This document shows positions 27,193-37,800 of a stretch of DNA of 64,000 nt, piece after piece. The stretch comes from DASXMT01 sp963812965. Its GTDB lineage: Bacteria; Actinomycetota; Acidimicrobiia; Acidimicrobiales; RAAP-2. Each line of letters starts with the position of its first letter. Positions within the stretch are counted from its first letter, which is position 1. The stretch is taken from NCBI GenBank assembly GCA_963812965.1, contig CAWEXG010000004.1, forward strand, positions 1-64,000, given 5' to 3'. The notes beneath the pieces were generated by a model that was not told the DNA's origin, ran no database searches, and saw only the letters and a list, made by a program, of their open reading frames with translations. A program made the translations under genes and the position numbers.

Positions 27193-27210
27193 TTCGAGAG
27201 CGTCGCAATG

Positions 27211-27285
27211 TGTCCGTGGCCACGAGAAAGTCCGCACTTTTGGCCATGAGAAGTCCGCACCTGTGGCCACAGGCCGGACTTCCGC
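27211..27285. repeat. solo IS terminal-repeat cluster
   Basis: It starts TGTCCGTGGCCACGAGAAAG, then repeats TGGCCA.GAGAA.GTCCGCAC at about 27217 and 27241, with an inverted partner GGCCACAGGCCGGACTT at about 27264. Multiple short terminal repeats beginning with TGT are what an IS21-type end looks like. No transposase is adjacent, so it is probably a leftover end. Confidence 0.4.
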
Positions 27286-27400
27286 AGATGATGGGCACAC
27301 GACACCCCCAGAAATAGTGATTGAGCTGGGAGAACGGCCGCGAGAGTGAAATTGAGGCGTGTTACTACGCGAGTCTGTGACCTGGGGCTACGCCTAGGTC

Positions 27401-28156
27401 GTGGGTCTGCTCGAGCCGATCCATGTTGTGGCTCCTAGTGCTTATCGCATCGGCAACGGCATCGGCTGGCTCGACCGACGCGGGCACCTACGCCTGGTTC
27501 TGCCACCGGGGATCTTCATCGACAGGGACATCGACCCCCTCATCGCCGAAGGACGGGGTCGGGCTGCCAACCCCTTCACCACCGTTGGGCTCGACATCGC
27601 CATGGCCCTCCTGTTGGAGCCAACGGGATCGCTCGGGGTCCGGGAGATATCCCGGCGGACGGGAGCGTCAGCGGGACGAGTATCAGAATTGCTTGGCGAG
27701 CTTCGAGCACAAGGGCTAGTGAACAGGGACGGGACACCCGCCATCCCCGATCTGTTCGAAGCGGTGGTCGGCGCCTGGGATCCCCAGTGGGTGTCCCTGG
27801 GTGCCACCCCTCCACCTGACCCCACGCTTCGTCTGGGTGGATTGCTGGCCGCCATCTGGCACGGTGTTCCCCTGGTCGTGACGGAGGGATGGCCGCCCGA
27901 GCTCTACGTACGCGACGAGTTTGCTCTCCGCCGACTGGTCCGGACGTTCCCGCCCGACCTGGAGCGCACGATCTTCCCCGTGGCGAAGGTGGCGGTCTGT
28001 CCCTCTCCTTACGGTTTCGACCAGGCCCGGGGGAACGACCTGGAGCTTCCAGTCGTCAACCATGTCATCGTCGCACTCGATCTGGCTCAGGACGAGGGCC
28101 GTGGGCGCGAAGCGCTCGGGCAGTGGAACCCGCAGGAAGCCGTCCGTGTCTGGTGA
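27401..28156 (+). CDS. AbiEi-like antitoxin/winged-helix regulator
   Basis: A 251-residue protein with a helix-turn-helix at about 83-112 (GVREISRRTGASAGRVSELL) and a C-terminal half ending with NHVIVALDLAQDEGRGREAL, a pattern I associate with actinobacterial type IV AbiEi-family proteins. The gene directly downstream encodes AbiEii-like nucleotidyltransferase pieces, which supports the assignment. AbiEi represses the operon and counteracts the nucleotidyltransferase toxin. The start codon is uncertain (GTG at 27401). Confidence 0.6.
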   Translation: MGLLEPIHVVAPSAYRIGNGIGWLDRRGHLRLVLPPGIFIDRDIDPLIAEGRGRAANPFTTVGLDIAMALLLEPTGSLGVREISRRTGASAGRVSELLGELRAQGLVNRDGTPAIPDLFEAVVGAWDPQWVSLGATPPPDPTLRLGGLLAAIWHGVPLVVTEGWPPELYVRDEFALRRLVRTFPPDLERTIFPVAKVAVCPSPYGFDQARGNDLELPVVNHVIVALDLAQDEGRGREALGQWNPQEAVRVW

Positions 28157-28194
28157 CGTCCTGTTGTCCGATGAGGGGGGAGTAGTGAAGAAGC

Positions 28195-28739
28195 GGCATT
28201 CGTCGTCTTGTCGAAGGGGTCAAGGTCGACCACATCGATGTGAGCGACACGCCGGAGATCGCGGCCGAAGACCTACCAGAGGACAGCTGGGACAGGGCAT
28301 TCGTTCTGGCTCATCGTTGGGGGCTCGACGCCGCTACGCCGGTCACCATCAGCGCGGTCGGGAACCGGACCATGGTCGCCACGGTCACTTGCCTGGCGGC
28401 GTCGCCGGCGAGTTTGGTCGCCATGAAGCTCCAGTCTGCCCCTCGCCGTCCGGTAGCCCCAGTGCACAAGGCAGCCAACGACTACCTCGATCTGCAGCGA
28501 CTGCTCGCGAACGCCGCACTCGTTCCTGAGATCGTTCAGGATCTGACCACGGGTGCCCTCACGATCTTGGAGCCTGGGCCATCGAACGGATCCGGATCGA
28601 GTTCATCGAGCGCGCCGACGAAACGGCTCGGGCTATCCGACGGAGCGGGCCCGCCAATGGGTTGAGCGCCGATGAGGTCGAGGCCAGTGGTATGGCCTTT
28701 TTGGCTCGTGTGGCCAGGGCTCGAGGCGAACGCCGATGA
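28195..28739 (+). pseudogene. AbiEii-like nucleotidyltransferase toxin, truncated and frameshifted
   Basis: The readable part begins GIRRLVEGVKVDHIDVSD, continues LAASPASLVAMKLQSAPRRP (the conserved Lys region of the family) and ANDYLDLQRLLAN, then needs a shift near 28572 to reach WAIERIRIEFIERADETARA and the C-terminus near 28739. The N-terminal GSxxxDxD nucleotide-binding motif is absent, so the toxin is dead as read. Confidence 0.55.
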
Positions 28740-28925
28740 CCCCTCTGCCGCCGGGACGCCATCGTCTGATCTCCGCTGATTTCGTGGATTGTCAAACGCC
28801 GCTCGATGTGCGTGGCAGACCCCAGTGTCTATCGCCCCACTACGTCGGCCAGCTCCCGGGGCGACTGTGGGAAAAAGGGGCTCTGGAACGCAACCGACGG
28901 AGCTGTTGTCGCTCGTCGGGAGCCA

Positions 28926-29660
28926 TCACGATGCCGGGATGGCTCCCTGCGGGGCTTCGACATTTATAGGCTCGTTGAAGTCAGAGAACGTAAGGGTGTC
29001 TCCTTGCGAGCCGCTCTGCGCGACACGGATCAGGTAGGGCGTGCCTGTCGTCGACACATAGGCGATGCCGTCGTTGCTCGCCTTCTTCGGGTCACGTATC
29101 GCGATTTTGATCGTTGGCGTGCCGTTGATGGTGGCATTACCCAGCTTGGTGTACTGGATTCCTTTGCCCGTCGATCCCTGGGCGGCTTGAATGAATAGCG
29201 ACTTGACCAGCAGGAACTGATCGAACTGGCTGAACTGGGAGTTGGACGTCGGTGCCGATACCCATTCCCCGGCTAGCTGGGCCGCCTCGGAGGCGGAGGA
29301 GCCCTGCTCCTGATAGAAAGACTCGTCCCCTTTGAAGTACACCGTGTTGTTCACCAAGGCCACATCGATCGTCCCCGACCCGAGCATGATCGTTGCTGCG
29401 CCCGCTGTTTTCCCGGCGGTCCCCTCGATGTTGATGGGCTGGCCGTGGGTGGTGCCGGAGAGGACGAACGCCACCGAGCGGACCGACGTGGTTTTGTTGA
29501 GTGCAGTCTGAACTATTTGGCTGGTTGGCTTCGCGGTGATGCCGTTGCGGCTTGCCGCTCCTGCGATCCCGCTTGTCCCGAGGACAGTGAAACCGCCGAC
29601 ACCCGCTAGGCCGACGAGGAAGAGAGCCCTTACCAAGTGGAGGTGTCCCGCGCGCATCAT
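28926..29660 (-). CDS. secreted protein, LppX/LprG-like fold suspected
   Basis: 244 residues. N-terminal signal (VRALFLVGLAGVGGFTVLG) with a GIAGAAS cleavage site and no lipobox Cys. The mature part has the TSVRSVAFVLSGTT...IMLGSGTIDVALVNNTVYF layout and ends DTLTFSDFNEPINVEAPQGA, similar to actinobacterial LppX/LprG-type lipid-binding proteins. The role is unknown. Lipid or envelope handling is inferred from fold resemblance only. Confidence 0.6.
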   Translation of the reverse strand: MMRAGHLHLVRALFLVGLAGVGGFTVLGTSGIAGAASRNGITAKPTSQIVQTALNKTTSVRSVAFVLSGTTHGQPINIEGTAGKTAGAATIMLGSGTIDVALVNNTVYFKGDESFYQEQGSSASEAAQLAGEWVSAPTSNSQFSQFDQFLLVKSLFIQAAQGSTGKGIQYTKLGNATINGTPTIKIAIRDPKKASNDGIAYVSTTGTPYLIRVAQSGSQGDTLTFSDFNEPINVEAPQGAIPAS

Positions 29661-29749
29661 CTGCCTTTCGCCTCAATAGGTTTACTTTGCCTGGGTACGG
29701 TATCTGCCCCCAGCACAGAAATCGATGATGCTCCGTCCGCTGTTGAAGT

Positions 29750-29893
29750 TCAGCCCCGCATCTGGATTCCTGCCTTCCGGAAGGCGTGCCAGACGGTACT
29801 GCCAGCACACCCGAAAATTGCTCCGACGTCCTCTAGGGACAACCCTCTGCCGTAGAGCCTGATCGCCTGTTCAATTTGGCGGCTCTTCGGACT
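29750..29893 (-). pseudogene. helix-turn-helix remnant (recombinase/transposase-type)
   Basis: About 47 residues: RQIEQAIRLYGRGLSLEDVG, then AIFGCAGSTVWHAFRKAG ending IQMRG. This is the DNA-binding tail found in resolvase or IS-like proteins. No catalytic part precedes it, so it is a scar of a lost mobile element. Confidence 0.5.
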
Positions 29894-29983
29894 TCAGCGG
29901 GGTGCCCGTTCGCGACAGTTAGCGCTCGATGTGACGTGGACCGGAGTGTGCATCACTGATCGGATGGTCAGGGGCAGGGCCAT

Positions 29984-31609
29984 TCAGTCAGAGGTGGTCG
30001 CGGCACCCGGCTGCGATGTAGGCAACCTTCGACTGAAGAACAAGGCGAGCAGTCCGACAATGGCGAGCAACGCTAGGGACGAACGCAGACCGGCGATCCG
30101 GGCATCGGCGTTTTCCTTCACAATGGCGTCCGTCGTCTTCGCAGGGACAGCCGCCTTGTCGAGTGCCGACTTCAGCTGTGAATCGGAGACGAACGGAACG
30201 CCACTGCTCAGCTCGGTCGTCGCCTTATTCGCAACGTTTGGCGGCACGGCCGGGTTGTTCTGAATGCCGGTGAAGAATGAGGTCGAAAGGGCCGAGATGA
30301 GCACGGCTCCGGCCAGTGCCGTGCCGATCGAGGCTCCGAGGTTGGTCATGGTGTTTTGTACACCACCGACCTCGCCACTCTGCACGTCAGGTACCGAGGA
30401 AACCGTCACACTGCCGAGTTGGGAGGCAAGGGCCCCGATGCCGAATCCGGCCAAGAGCATGGGCCAGGTGACAATGGTTGCTCCAGCTCCGGCATCGAGG
30501 AGCGCCATCATGATCACGATCCCCGCCAACAAGGAGAGGAAACCAAACTGGACAACTCTCTTCGGCGAAGCGTTTGGGAATAGCTTCGGAATGCCCACCG
30601 CTGCGAGAAGCAGGGTTACCGAAAGCGGAAGGAGGCGGACTCCGGTGGCAATGGCGGAGAGGCCGAGGGCAACCGACAGGAATAACGGCACGACAAAGAA
30701 GAGCCCGGCTTGGAGCAGATACTGGAAAAAGAAGGCGACGAGCCCGCTCCGGAGCACCCGCCTCTTCAGCATGGCCGGATCCAGTAGCGCTGCCCTGCCG
30801 TGGTCGAGTTGATGGGTCTCCCACCACATGAACACTCGAAGGAGCAGTCCTCCGGCAAGCATGAGCCACAGCACGGGTGACAAACCAATCCACGTGGGAG
30901 CCCCAGCCTTTGGCTGGACCAATCCCCAGCTTCCCGAGCGGAGGATGGCGAACACAACCAGGCCGAGACCAGAAGCGGACAGTGCTGTTCCGATGAGGTC
31001 CAGTCGGTTCCCTGCTTCGCCCGGGGTGTCGGCCATTTTGCGGGTCAGGAGCAAGATGGAGAGGACCAAGGCAACCTCTCCAGCGAACACCCACCGCCAC
31101 GACAGATACGTCGTGCAAAGGCCACCGATGAGAGGGCCAGCGGCAACCGCGATCGCCCCAGCCGAAGCGACCAGTCCGTACGCTTTCGGGCGCTCGCCCT
31201 GTGGGAAGTTCGATGCGACGAGTGCCACGATGGCGGGCAAGATCAGCGCCGCACCCACTCCTTCGAGAAATGACCACCCGAAGATCAGTACGGGGAGGCT
31301 CTTGGCCAGAGCGGTGACGAACGAACCGCACCCGTAGATAACGCACCCGATGGCGAAGGCCCGCTTGCGCCCCAGAATCTGGCCGAGCTTGCCTCCGGTG
31401 ATCATCAGGGAGGCCATGACCAAGGTGTACAGAGTGATCGCCGTCTGAATGCCGGTGACGGTCGTTCCAACATCGTGCGCCACGGTGGCGATGGAGACGT
31501 TCATGACAGAGCTGTCGAGCGTCATGAGGAACTGACCGGAGGCCAGCGTGAAGAGAACGAGACCAGATGCCGCGGCAGCTGTCCGCTGAGTGGTGTGGTT
31601 CATGGTCAC
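29984..31609 (-). CDS. MFS drug exporter, DHA2 (EmrB/QacA) family
   Basis: A 541-residue proton-coupled exporter with 14 predicted membrane helices. It has the family-typical LMTLDSSVMNVSIATV (motif D1 in helix 1), GGKLGQILGRKRAF (motif A) and GPLIGGLCTTYLSWRWVFAG (motif C). A large loop of about 60 residues precedes the final helix. Intact and transcribed alone. The substrate could be a drug, dye or lipid, and cannot be called. Confidence 0.88.
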   Translation of the reverse strand: MTMNHTTQRTAAAASGLVLFTLASGQFLMTLDSSVMNVSIATVAHDVGTTVTGIQTAITLYTLVMASLMITGGKLGQILGRKRAFAIGCVIYGCGSFVTALAKSLPVLIFGWSFLEGVGAALILPAIVALVASNFPQGERPKAYGLVASAGAIAVAAGPLIGGLCTTYLSWRWVFAGEVALVLSILLLTRKMADTPGEAGNRLDLIGTALSASGLGLVVFAILRSGSWGLVQPKAGAPTWIGLSPVLWLMLAGGLLLRVFMWWETHQLDHGRAALLDPAMLKRRVLRSGLVAFFFQYLLQAGLFFVVPLFLSVALGLSAIATGVRLLPLSVTLLLAAVGIPKLFPNASPKRVVQFGFLSLLAGIVIMMALLDAGAGATIVTWPMLLAGFGIGALASQLGSVTVSSVPDVQSGEVGGVQNTMTNLGASIGTALAGAVLISALSTSFFTGIQNNPAVPPNVANKATTELSSGVPFVSDSQLKSALDKAAVPAKTTDAIVKENADARIAGLRSSLALLAIVGLLALFFSRRLPTSQPGAATTSD

Positions 31610-31814
31610 TGGGCCGCGCCGTTCGTAGTTCCGAGTTGCAGTAAGAAGACTGCTTCGGCCCAGTTGCAGCCGGGACCTCGCCTGAGCCCAATTGGCACTT
31701 TAGGGCACCGTTGGAAGGTGAAACCGCCCACCTACGCCGCCATGTGCGTCGCCGTCATCGCCACGGTGATGGCCAGCCGAGGCGTGACGGCCTGACATGG
31801 CCACCCCCAGCCGA

Positions 31815-32441
31815 TCACATGTGGCCGTGGAGAACCGGACCCTCTGGTTCGTAGGTGCCGATGACGATGCCGAGATCGGTCATGGTGAGATCGACAGGGC
31901 GCATCGTCGCCGGGAGCATGCCGTCGTTGAACAAGCGGCGACCGGAGCCGAGCACCAACGGAAACGTCATCAGGCGGAAGCGGTCGACGAGCTTGTGCTG
32001 CAACAGCGTCTCGAGCAGTTTGCCGCTTCCCCAGATCTGCAGCTCGTCGCCGGGTTCGTCCTTCAGCGCCTGAATCGCCGTGCCTATGTCGCCGGTCACG
32101 AGGCGAGCCGTGTCAGGGTGCTCGCCGCGCCACATGGCATCGGCCTCGCTGAGTGAGTTGGACACGACGTACTTGGGCAGCGAATTGATCGCCGTGGCAA
32201 TGGGGTTGGCGGGGTCGGTCTGATCAGGCCAGTAGCCGCGGAAGATGTCGAACGTTCTGCGACCGAACAGGAACGCGCTGGCGTGGCTGTTGAGCTCGGT
32301 GACGAACTCGCCGACAGCCGGGTCGAGGAACGGGGCCTGCCAGCCGCCGTGGGTGAAGGCGTCGCTGGGATCTTCCTCAGGTCCCCCGGGGGCCTGCATC
32401 ACACCATCGAGGGTCAGGAACGTCTGAACGGTGAGCTTCAT
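31815..32441 (-). CDS. dihydrofolate-reductase-like (RibD C-terminal) protein
   Basis: 208 residues starting MKLTVQTFLTLDGVMQAPGG, with FLFGRRTFDIFRGYWP, YVVSNSLSEADAMW, LQIWGSGKLLETLLQHKLVD and FPLVLGSGRRLF: the NADPH-binding fold of RibD_C/DHFR-like reductases. The true substrate is unknown in this subgroup. The start is clear by family alignment. Only 4 bases upstream the sequence becomes an IS1380 transposase remnant, so the native promoter has been replaced. Confidence 0.85.
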   Translation of the reverse strand: MKLTVQTFLTLDGVMQAPGGPEEDPSDAFTHGGWQAPFLDPAVGEFVTELNSHASAFLFGRRTFDIFRGYWPDQTDPANPIATAINSLPKYVVSNSLSEADAMWRGEHPDTARLVTGDIGTAIQALKDEPGDELQIWGSGKLLETLLQHKLVDRFRLMTFPLVLGSGRRLFNDGMLPATMRPVDLTMTDLGIVIGTYEPEGPVLHGHM

Positions 32442-32445
32442 CGCT

Positions 32446-33440
32446 CGTCGGCGACGACGGGCACTGCTCCTGTCCTCTTGGACATCGACGCCTCCCTGGT
32501 CGAGATCCACTCCGAAGGCAAGGAGCAGGCGGCACCCACCTACAAGGGCGGGTTCGGGTTCCATCCGATCTTTTGTTTCGCCGACGCCACCGGTGAGACG
32601 CTCTCCGCGCTCCTGCGTCCGGGGAACGCCGGGTCCAACACCGTGGCCGATCACATCACCGTGCTCGACGACGCTGTCGCCCAGCTGCCCGAAGAGATCG
32701 CTCGTGGCCACCATGTCGGCGACGATCCCGAGTTGGTCAACCGTGACGTCATCATGCGGGCCGACTCGGCCGGGTGCACCGAGGACTTCTTGGCAGCATG
32801 CCGGGCCCGCAACGTGGGCTTCTACGTGTCTGCCCGGTCGAACGCCCAGGTCACCGCCGCCATCTTCGATGCCATCGGAGTCGAAGAGGTGTGGCTGGAC
32901 GCCCTCGCTCAGAACGGTGAGTTGAAGGACGGCGCTCACGTAGCCGAGCTCACCTCGCTGATCGACGGGAAGAGGTTCCCCTCTCGAACCCGGTTGATCA
33001 TCCGACGTGAACCCCTTCACCCCGGTGCCCAGCGCAGCCTGTTCCCGAGCCTCGACTACCGCTACTGGGGGTTCTACACCGACCAGGACGGCGACCCGAG
33101 AGACCTGGATGCAACCATGCGGGCCCACGCCCACGTCGAGTCCCACATCCAGCGATTGAAGGAGTCGGGGCTCTGTCGGTTCCCCTTCGCCAGCTTCGAG
33201 GCCAACACCAACTGGCTGATGACCGTCACCCTGGCTGCCGACCTCGTGCGGTGGTTCCAGCTGTTGTGCCTCGACGGGAGCTGGAGCGACGCCCGACCCA
33301 AGGCACTTCGTTGGGGGATCTTCCACGCACCGGGACGTCTCGTGCACCGGGCACGCCAGCGCGTCGTGCGCATCATCGAAGGTTGGCCGACAACCCAGAT
33401 GCTCCTCGATGCCTACCAACGCATCGACCTCATCACCTGA
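32446..33440 (+). pseudogene. IS1380-family transposase, 5'-truncated
   Basis: The C-terminal ~330 residues of an IS1380 transposase: LLDIDASLVEIHSEGKEQAA, TYKGGFGFHPIFCF, RADSAGCTEDFLAACRARNV and VESHIQRLKESGLCRFPFAS. The N-terminal third is missing, replaced at about 32445 by the reductase gene on the other strand. The open reading frame runs through the junction and so begins with antisense reductase sequence. Confidence 0.85.
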
Positions 33441-33946
33441 CCGACTCCAGAGAACCCGTGAGGCGGCACCAGCGTGACCACACGCGTCCTCAAGCATGTC
33501 CCTGGTCACTTTCCGACCCCGACAAAGCGCACAACGATCGCCGTCGTCATCACCACGGAGCCACAATCACCGGTCCGACCGCTCAGCCCACTGGAATGAC
33601 GACATCAGGCCACCGCCGAATAGCGGCGTGAAGAGGCGGGGCTAATTCTGAGCGCGTTTCACGCCGAGTCGCAAGCTGAGAATGCGGCTTCCTACTGGAG
33701 GGGTTGGGAGAGCCGGGGAGGAGGTCGCTGGCCGGGACGCCGAGCCAGGTCTCGGCGAGCTGGTCTCTGACTTGTAACTGAGGTCAGCGTGCCGTCGGCG
33801 CTGATAAGTCTGTAGGTCGAGAGATTGAAAGAGGTACGGTTGACTCGTGAATCGGCAGATCTGGGCGGCTCTGGATGCAAGGCGCGGCTTGGGCATATGA
33901 GGGCTTCGCATGACGTTTCCGCTCTACTGAAGACTTGGAGCAAAGT
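33441..33946. other. intergenic: IS1380 end region, no supported gene
   Basis: It contains a short hairpin (CGCCG-AATAG-CGGCG near 33612) followed by GGCGGGGCTAATTCTG, which may be the IS1380 right end. I could not confirm an inverted partner because the left end is lost. The remaining ~280 bases show only Pro/Ser/Arg-rich chance frames. Confidence 0.35.
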
Positions 33947-34378
33947 ATGAACTTTCAGGGTGTCGTGATGAACGTCAGTGATCTCAACCGATCGATTGAC
34001 TTCTATCGTGAGGTGCTTGGTTTCACGCTGCTGTCCCAAGAGGACCAATTGGCGGCGGTGAGAGCTCCGGGGAACGACCAAACTCAGGTCATCGTGTTGC
34101 GAGCGCTTGGGAACAGTCCTCTGGGAGGAGCTCGCCATACCGGTCTGCGAGCCTTCATAGTGGAGGTCGAGTCGGCCGATCGACTGGAGCAGATCGCGAG
34201 CGATTTGAACTCTCGGAGAGTTCTCGATAGCCGGCGCGTTCACAACGAGTGGAGTGCGGTGGTAGGTCGCGACCCGGACAGGGCGGCCGTAGTCGTGACC
34301 TGGCACCCCGGTGGGGGGCGGATCACTGAGGACGGCTGGAGAAAACTAGACGATTTTCTTTACGGAATCGGCGAGTAG
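33947..34378 (+). CDS. VOC (glyoxalase/bleomycin-resistance) superfamily protein
   Basis: 143 residues with paired beta-alpha-beta-beta-beta modules: FQGVVMNVSDLNRSIDFYRE, VLGFTLL, TGLRAFIVEVESADRLEQIA and ending VVGRDPDRAAVVVTWH. A metal-dependent small-molecule enzyme or binding protein. The usual second-module Glu is not obvious. The ATG at 33947 has GGAG upstream. Substrate unknown. Confidence 0.75.
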   Translation: MNFQGVVMNVSDLNRSIDFYREVLGFTLLSQEDQLAAVRAPGNDQTQVIVLRALGNSPLGGARHTGLRAFIVEVESADRLEQIASDLNSRRVLDSRRVHNEWSAVVGRDPDRAAVVVTWHPGGGRITEDGWRKLDDFLYGIGE

Positions 34379-34828
34379 GCGAACTTCGCCAATACCACCA
34401 CAGCGAACACGGCAGCCAGCACAACCCTCAGGACAAGCAACGCCATGACCTATCGTCGACTGACATCAACCGAGGGACCATGGCAAAGATGCGAGGCTTC
34501 GTCGACTCTCGCTACGGACGACGACCGCCACCTTCGAGGCCACTGAGTCGCAGTGCATCGTTGTCCCCTTGATCGGATCACCGTACCCAGAGGGAAATCG
34601 ATTCGCGTCCGACGGCAAGCCTGAGTCTGGATCCAACCCAGTTTTGGGACGGACACGAACACCCAGGTGGTTATCGCTAATGACATTCGTACCAGGAGCC
34701 GATACGATATAATTTGTGGCCGTTCAGGCACATGGGTTTGATCACGGCTACACGGTCAGAGCGCGCGCCACGAAGCCCGCAGCAGGTAGAACAGCGCAGG
34801 CGGGTGGGGTCTGGCGCCAGCCGCTCGG
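34379..34828. other. intergenic region with promoter for the giant surface gene
   Basis: A perfect -10 TATAAT lies at 34708-34713, with TGACAT/TTCGTA at 34681-34691 as possible -35 sequence. About 115 bases of leader follow before the first start. No gene is supported in the rest. Confidence 0.45.
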
Positions 34829-37800
34829 TTGGCCCAGGGCACCGTGGTCAGCGTCAGCACGTCGGTGGGTGCCGATAGTTCCGAGACGACCGTGAGCTCT
34901 CGCCCCCAGTGGCGCCGTTCCAAACGGAGTGGGGGCGGAGCATTGGGGATCCGAGACATCGGGCGAGTCGTTGCAGTGTTGGTCCTGGCTCTGTTCGGCG
35001 TCGTGTCTTCTGTGTCCTCTGTCGCCACTGCCGGACTTACCACCGCCGGAGCGGGTGGTCGATCCCCCTCGGCGACCGACGCACCGGTGGTCACCAACGG
35101 CCTGAGTGGTCACTGGGTGGTCCCGCACTCAGCGGCGGTCGGAACGAAGGTCGGGGCCGCGTTGGGTCTCACGGCCGTCGAACCTTTGCACCACGTCGTC
35201 GTCACCATCACCACCAAAGGCCCGGTGTCCGTCAAAGGGGGTCACGTGAAGACGGTCGGGACGCTGGCCGCCGGCCAACAGTCTGTTGCCTTGCCGGTCA
35301 CGATGGGTGGTCCGGGCCTGGGTTCGGTGGACGCTTCGATCAACGGTCTCAACGCCCTCGGGCAACCGGTCAGCGACCAAGCGGACCTCGCCCTCGCCTC
35401 TGACCAGACCTCCGCCACTTTCTCGACGAGTGGCAGCCTCCATGCGCAAGAGGCGCTACTGGAGCTTCGCCGCAGCACGCTTGGGAACCAGGGTTACAAC
35501 GAGGCGATGGACGACCTCCTCGGTGGGGGAGCCGAAGTCCAGATCGTCCATTCGTCGGAAACGGCCGAAGTGGCCCGACCCCAGGACAACTCGATGACCA
35601 CCATCTCGGGCCAGATCCGGTACACCGCTGTCGACGGCAGCGTGCATCCGGCCCGAGACGTCATGGTGCAGATCTGGGACGACGATGCGCCCAACAACAT
35701 CATCAACCCGAATCCGGGTAACCCGGGCACACTGCTGACCACCGTCTGGGCTGACAACACCGGGGCGTACACGGCTACGGTGTCCACGTTCCGCTCGGCG
35801 GCCGAGGGCGGCGTGGCTCGCCAGCTCTACGTCGACGCTGTATCCGAGGCTGACACGTACGTGGGGGGCACGGGTAACGGTCAAGTCGCCTTCTCCGTCC
35901 ACGCCGCCGGCAGTACCACGCCTTACTACATCAGCTCGAGCGTGAGCCCGTCGTCTCTCTCGCCCGTCACCGTCACCGCTACCGGGGCGCCGGTAGCCCT
36001 CAACCTTACGGCGAACAACACGGCCGTCAACAACACGGCCTTCGACGTGGCCGACGCACTCGAGACCGGGATGCAGTACACGGCGCATCTCGATGCCTGC
36101 AGTTGCCTGTCCAAAACGCTCAGCTACACCCAGAATTTGAGCATTCAGTTTCCGGACCCGGACGGCCTGACGCAGTACGACACCAACCCGACCTACATGC
36201 AGGTGGCCCAGGGCAACCAGTTCAACTTCACCATCATCCTGCACGAGTACGGGCATGGCATCGCCAATCAGATGGGCATTACGCAGAACCCGGGCGGCAA
36301 CCACAACCTGTACTCGAACGCCTCTACCAATTTCACGCCGCCGAACAAACTCGAGGGTATGGAGCTGGCCTGGGGCGAGGGCTTCGCCACCTTCTTCGCC
36401 CTCATGGCCATCGACTACGAGAAGTCCTATGAGATGGGCATCCCGACCGTCGAAGACGGGATCGTCGACATCTTTGGCTACGATTTCAACTACCTCACTG
36501 GCACCGGCACGAGGACCACGACCGCCGCGCCGGGCGCGCCTTCCCAGATTCTTCCCTTTACCGGGGTCGGTGAGGACAACGAAGTGAGCGTAGGGAGTGC
36601 CCTCTACCAGTTCTACAAGGGCCCCAGCATCTCGTTGCCAGACACCACGATCATCTCCACCTTGGAGAAGAACGGGTCGTCGATCCTTTCCTCTGCTTTG
36701 CCTCCTCTCATGAAGGCGGCCGGGGCAGCCACCTTCGACGACTCGGACGACAGTGTCCCGAACGCCGTCGAGCACGCCAACGATTTCGCCTGCATTCTCT
36801 CGGCGCAGGATGTGGCCCCGGCCATGATCACTCCGACCAGCGACAGCCCGATCGAGCCGGGCACCCCCCCGACCTTCACGTGGGACCCCGGTGGCGCCGG
36901 AGGGCTTTTCCCGCTCGACCAGTTCACCGTTCAGTTCTGGGATGCCAACTGGGACAAGATGGTCTTCCAGTCAACGCCCCAAACCGGCACCAGCTATACG
37001 CCCTCGGCGGTGGACTGGGACCAGATCATGAACGCCACCGATGCGCAAGGTGGTCTGCTCTCGTCCCTCAATGTGACGGTCAAGGGGGTGAGTACGCCGA
37101 GCTCGACCCCCTACGCCACCCCAACCGGCCCTTATAAGAGCTGTGCCATCACCCTTGATCTGGATCGACAGCCCGCTGACCTTAGTGATCCGACGTTGGG
37201 TGGTGGCAGCTTGTTCGGGACGTCCGTGGGACTCTCCTCGGACGGGAAGACGTCGATCGTGGGTGCACCGGGCGACTGCCTCGGCATCGTCGATCCCTCT
37301 CAGGGCTGTGGTGCAGGGACGGTGTCCTTCTACACGCTCGATCCCAATACCGACTTGTGGACACAGACACAAGAGTTCACGCCGCAGAGCATGGGTCTGA
37401 CCGATTGCCCGGGAGGGGTCTGTTCCGATGCCGTCGATGTCGGGGATAGCGTCGCCATCTCCGGCAACGGCACCACGGCGGCTGCCGCGGTGAGCATCGA
37501 CCCTGATTCAACGCCGGCTAATTTTGGAAACAATTGGGAGCTCGAAGTGGTCACCTTCGCTCTCGAGAACGGGACGTGGAAGATGACCGGCGAACCGACG
37601 CTCAGCCAGGGGAATACCGCGCCCTACGAGCCAGGTCAGACCCAGAATCTCGTGCCTTCTGAGGTGGTGGCTCTCGACGATGTCGGTAACGCGCTGCTGG
37701 TCGGGGACCCGTCGTACGAGAACCTCGGCCTCGAAGCCGGGTCGAGTCAGCAGAACTCGTATCTGAGTACCGGGATCGCGTACTCGTTCACCAGTGCGGG

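Noticed and set aside
27164..27349. 61-residue plus-strand ORF
   Set aside because: It starts at TTG inside dyad B and runs through the IS-end repeats; no protein-like features.
35456..36775. 439-residue minus-strand frame in the giant surface gene
   Set aside because: Mirror of the coding strand; the plus strand shows recognisable domains including the peptidase motif.
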